From: Pictodentalium vernedei | Taxonomy: Eukaryota > Mollusca > Scaphopoda > Dentaliida > Dentaliidae | DNA: 64,000 nt | Direction of reading: 5' to 3' | Assembly (NCBI GenBank): GCA_031216915.1 | Contig: CM062290.1 | Coordinates: forward strand, 165,435,453-165,499,452 | In this document: one piece after another, positions 50,401 through 56,400 of the stretch | Layout: every line of letters starts with the position of its first letter | Position numbering within the stretch: the stretch's first letter is position 1 | The notes under the pieces: generated by a model | Seen by the model: only the letters and a program-made list of their open reading frames with translations | Database searches by the model: none | Told to the model about the DNA's origin: nothing | Position numbers and translations under genes: made by a program

Positions 50401-53400
50401 GGGGTCACTGGTCACTTATCGTTGACCCAAACAATCCCAAAGGCTGATAAGAGGAGAATATTCAGCAAATGAAAGAGGTTTCACACGCAGCCCTGACGAT
50501 TTAAATCATCAGATTGACCAACAAGTCTTGTGTAAAGAACAAAAGATAGGTTTAACCCACATTCTACAAACACGCAGTTAACACAAAACTGCTGCAGTTG
50601 TTGTGATAACGTTTTCTGTGCCGAATACTGTCGGGTAAGTTAACTGACTAATTCAGGGGTTGTGTTTTAAAAACAATAACTCCCTGACTTTAGTGTCATC
50701 CTTTATTACCCAATACCAACTCAAACTGTGAAACCTATTCGCAAGTTGTTTTTTATTTAATACTCATAGTCAAAAACCCTTAACACTCAGTATAATTTAT
50801 TTTGCACTGGTCTCTTCACCTATGTTCTTACCAGCTGGAGCCCATTCCAATTGGATTCGATGGTCTCAATTTTATATGGGAAAGATGCCCCTAAGGCACG
50901 AGAGCAATGCCTGTCCTATCAAGTAATGTAACGGACCCACCTCCAGTTGAACAACTCTGTCCCCATCCTCCAAGGGTCCCCTCCAGACAAGTCTGAGAAG
51001 GCCCATTAAACCACCGATTTACTGGCAATTTGGTGCCTCCTGACCATAATATGCCCCCCTTCCCCTGAGATTTATGCCTAGCTTGGGGTGGATTATTACC
51101 TCCATTTATAATCTTGATTCTTGAACGTTATATTCTTTTCAGATATGCTCTTCATGTATATTTTTTCATTGTGCCTGTTTTTTTTTATATATATTTATGT
51201 ATTGTTATGTCTTATTATGTTATATTTATATATTGTTTATCTTTGAAAATTTATAGAAAAAAAAAAATTAACTGGGATTCGTTGCTCTTATGTAAAATTC
51301 CCCTTGGTTACTATTTGCCGAAGATTTGCCACCACTCCTCCCCCCTCCCCCACAGGCATGGGTATTTCATGGTAATGATCGTTCCACTACCGTGTCGTTA
51401 CCGAGGCTATCATTTGTCAGTAAAGATTTATTGTTAGCCATGTTCAGATAAGGCGTACAAAAAAATGTTTTGGCAGTGCGACCATCAAATGTTTTTGGGA
51501 CAAATGAAAATTGCTGCATGAAATTGGGTGACTTTTACAGGTAGATATGCACTGCCGTGCAACATGGAAAGTGGAAGATGGCAGCAGTTTCAATGAAAAT
51601 TTGCAGTAATATGTGGTGGTACATACATGTACTTGGGAGGGGATTTTATTCAATTGAAACAATCTTGGGACTTGTTTTTGTTATCATCTGGTCAGGTCAC
51701 TCGGATAGAACATGATCGCAAACTCATGGAGTGATGCACTTTTGTTGGTCTTGTGCACACATTGTGCACACACAATTAGTGCTCTCCCTTGATGTGCAAA
51801 GTCTTAGCAATGTTAACTCATCATTCATACACAGAAAATAGCCAGGTCATGGTCGACATGACTTGTTTCTGTCACCCATGGCAACTGGCATATCTGTTCA
51901 TTGGTACATGTAAGAAGAAATCATTACTGATAAATAACAAAATAGAAATAAAACGGTTACCAATCGTTACCGAGGTTTCAAAATCATGGTAACGACAAAT
52001 CGTTTCCCATAAGTTTTGAAATCCTCATGCCCGCCCCCAGCATTCACAGACATACTGTTTTATCATATTAATCATTCACTGTTTTCTCAATCTCCCAAAA
52101 CTAAAATAGTGATTCTTCCACCCAAGCCCTCTCTCGTCAAGAAAAATAAGAAGAGGGGAGGGTGGGGGTTAAACAACAGGGATGTCCATGTCCCATGTCT
52201 GCCAGTGGCGTAGCCGGCTCAAAGCAAGTTGGGGGGGGGGGAGGGATGGGGGGGGGGGGCTAGCTGACCCACCAGGGGAAAATGAATAGGTCAGTTGTTT
52301 TTGCCATTTGTTCGCCATTTCCCCTTGAGTGCAAGGTGGGGGTTATTAGCCTTTGGGATTGTATAGGCCAACGATAAGTGACCAGTGACTCCAAACCATG
52401 CAACTGGCATTTTGTTAGCCCAATGAGCGAATATTGTTGAGTAAAAAGATTTGTGGTGACCTGTGGCGACCTGCGCTAACGTGCGGTGTTTAGGCACACC
52501 CCATTGTGCTTGTTTTGACAATCCCAGTGAGGGCATCCAGATTGTTGAGCATGCGTGTTTCCAACAGTTTCTGATTCTCATTTATTACAATCGGATGCAC
52601 CCAATTTCAGTGTGTTTGACAACAAAACCACGTGAAGCCAAACACACGAAACTGTAATATTGAAAACAATAACATAACTTTCTATCACTGAAACTGACGA
52701 TGAGGAGAAAATATCTTTGCTAAAATGCAAGAGATGTTCTTCCAATTTGACAACAATCTGTGCACAACGAAGGAGAAAAGGTGTGTTCATGATTTATTTA
52801 TAATCACATTTTACAGACATTTCGTTCCAATCAGTTCCATACAGTTACCTTCTTGAACACGACGTTTTACACAGGACGATTCGCCCATCCCAAATCAAAA
52901 TACGCAAAGAATTTTTGTTTAATCATTTTTACTTGTTCAATTTTAAAGGAAAAACCGAAATAAGTATTTCACTGTCCTACAGTTACAACTGTATTTTCTT
53001 TGTTATCTTTTTCACTTGCTTGTATACACTTAGTGTCATCATTGCGTCAGTTCATGTCGCTATTAAAATGAGTTTTCAATGGCACAAAATACACAGATCA
53101 AATGAAAACACAGATAATACGTTTCACTTTTTAATTTCTTTGGCCATAAAATGTATTCACCTGTCATCTATAGCATTCCACCTCATATTCTAGGTCCTTC
53201 TTAAAACATGTGTAGATCCTAAATTGGAAGTCAGGATAAGAAAATGGGAATAGAATCAATAAGAAATAAAAATAGGTTCCCTGAAAGCTCTTATTGGAAC
53301 CCAAAAGTAGGCTATGTGGGGTTCCCAGACATCAAATACACAGAACCTGTTTTAAGGTTCCCTGAATTTTTGAAATCTGCATGCCTGCTCTCCCTGGCCC

Positions 53401-56400
53401 TGCATGGATCTTCCACTTTTGGGGTGTTTTTCGTAATAAGACAGCTTCCACTGTATGCCATGTTAGTTTTGAGTTGAAGGAGAAAATGATCAAAAGAAGA
53501 ATTTATATATTTTTATGTCCAAATTCCAATTCAGACAATTCTTGTGTTATTAGTATAGAAAGCATAACATCTCCAGTTTATACTGATAGTGGTTATTCTT
53601 CAACTCATTGTGACTTGTACGGTACATGTATATGGGCAAAATATTATTAGACACTCAACACTGCTACTTGCCAGGGTTGGGGTATTCGTATTCAGTACTC
53701 GTATTCAGTCGTATTCGAATACAGTTTATCAAGTATTCACATGTATTCAGTATTCACTGAATGTTATGAATACATGTATTCGTATTCAAATACATTAAAA
53801 TTTGAGCTGTATTCATGAATACATTTTGAATACTTTCTATATTTTGGAATTAAAGAACTATATACTGAATAAACGTTTTTCACAGATCAAGCCCATGGAC
53901 TCCAGACAACAAATTCACATCTCATATCAATATTAAAGACTTAATAATCCCTGATATTATTTAAATACCACCAAACAACTTGACTGAAATTTATGCACTG
54001 AAAGCAGACAATAGACTTAATTATCAATTAATTTGTCACAATACAATCTATTTATGTAACAATGGCCGCATATCCCCATGGCCTTTTAAATTGTTGAAAA
54101 CATGGACAATAAAAATAAAACAAAAAAACTTGTGTTATTGGACACAACTCAAGTTATTCAATGATATTATATTCTAAATTTTTGGGATTTATTTAAAGTT
54201 TTTCTATTTATCCATTATTTCACAGTGAAAACACATATTTATTTATTCCTGTTTAAGGTCACCTTTGTACAGCTCAGTATATCTAATTATAATCCGTGAA
54301 AGCATGTAAATATTATAAAGAAAATACTACTGCTGTTGGCAAACTTTCAGCCAACAGACCTCCAGGTTTAACCATGAAGTGCATTGGCTAAACCTTTACT
54401 AATCCTTCTTATGTGGTGTCATTGCAATTGATACTTTTAGAACGTTCTGGAGGAAACGCCAGTCTGTGATTTTTTAGAGGTAATCCACTCACATTTTGTG
54501 ATGTGTTGTCCATGGAGAATAGTCTAATTACTATGACACCCATAGAGTGGATTTCCCATCAGGTAATTACTTAAGTTTTCCAACAAAGCATGGTAAGCAC
54601 AATTAAAGCTTCAGCTAAAGGACCATCAGTTTAAAAATGACTTTTAACCCAACAAACAAGAAACTTAAAGGCCTTGCTATAAATACTTCTAATTTAAAAA
54701 ATATTCAAGTATTCAAAAATGTATTCATGAATACATTGTAATGTATTTGTATTCGTATTCAAATACATTTGAAAATTTGTGTATTTGTATTCGTATTCAT
54801 GAAATTACAAAGTATTTGTATTCGAATACATTTACAAAGTATTCGCCCCATGCCTGCTACTTGCAGATGTTTTTCACCTTTTAGGGACCACACCCCCTCC
54901 CCAACCTCTTCCAGCTGGAACATCTCTGTTATCCTGAAAATATTTGTATTAATTGGTTGTTTGGATACCCAGTGTTTGAATATTCACTCACCCAGTCATC
55001 TTTGTGGCTTTTGAGTGATCTATCTGCCGTTTTGTCACTCGTCAACAAAAAAAAAACCATGATGCCAAGTCTGTCTTTCCTTATGGGAAGGGGTTCATTG
55101 CAGTATTCATTTGACAAAAAATCAATATTATTTTGTTCTGTCAGGTTAAATGAAGTGTTGAAAGTATGTTATTTTTCTATCTTTATTAGTATTACATTGA
55201 AAACGCACATTTTCTCATTTCAAACGAAACATTTTATTTGTTGCTATTGCTTGTAAGATATAGTCTTAATAGATAGGCTGATCGAAGTGTTTACCCAAGG
55301 CGACCTCTGACCTTGCATATCATTAATGTTAAACATGCTGAATGGGCAATGGGGCTTATTACATTTCTTGCGTTCATATACACATGTACAGTACAGCCAC
55401 CGTGGACGAGTCACTTTATACTGGTGCAGTGTTGGGCAATATTTCCATGGATGCAATAAAATTAGATTAGAAACACTAATTATATAGTGCCTTCATTAGT
55501 TAAAATTTTACTGATGATCATTTTTATTGTCTGGTGGACATCACTGACCATGTGTGGATTATGACCAATCCACGACGCCTGTATTGGTTAACACTTTTTG
55601 CTGGTAAAAAGGACGGTAAGTGTATAAAAACTACTTTTTAAAGTACTAAATGTACTTCTGAATGTGTGAAAAGTAATTATTTAAGGAAGCTTATGCAAGA
55701 ATAAATATATAGAAAAAAAGATTAAGTATTGTTTGTTTTATTGTAGACTATTTTAAAGACAAAATAGATCATTTCGCCATCAACACTGATCGACACACCA
55801 TTTTGTGCACCGGAAAACAATGAATTCTCTGAGGTGTACGACGGGGTGAATTTATCATACTTGCCCGACGGAGGTGTGACTAATTCGTGTGCATAACATT
55901 TAGATGTTTCAGTTTACTACGAGGGGATTTTAACAAAAAGGTTTTGGAAGAGAAGCCATTTATAATTTGAAAATAGTCTATAATAAAACAAACAATACTT
56001 AATCTTCATTATATATATTTATTATTGCGTACACTCATAAATTGTCACTTTTCACACATTCATCTGCACATTTAGTACCTCAAAACATAGTTTTATACAC
56101 CTACCATCCTTTTTACCGGCAAAAAGTTGTGTTCAAAGCTATTTTTTTAAACGGGGGTTCATAACTTATTTTCAGTTAGCGTTTTGCCAAACACATGCCG
56201 AGGTTATAATAGATATTAAAACCAGTCACACATCAGTGGATACTAGTTCTAGATTCCTGTATGTCCTACCCCAATGATACTGACAGGTGCCTATTAAGAC
56301 TGGAGTGCCTTGTTCTCACTCGGCCACAAATCCATATGTGTGAGCTCCCAGTGGTGGGCCGGACGGGGTGGCTGAGGGCCCCAAATGCAACCCATAATTA

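Noticed and set aside
50087..53386. 3.3 kb hAT element bounded by CAGGGCAGATTTC and GAAATCTGCATGCCTG
   Set aside because: The ends are related, but the flanking bases show no target duplication and the ends diverge quickly inward. They could be ends of two separate copies.
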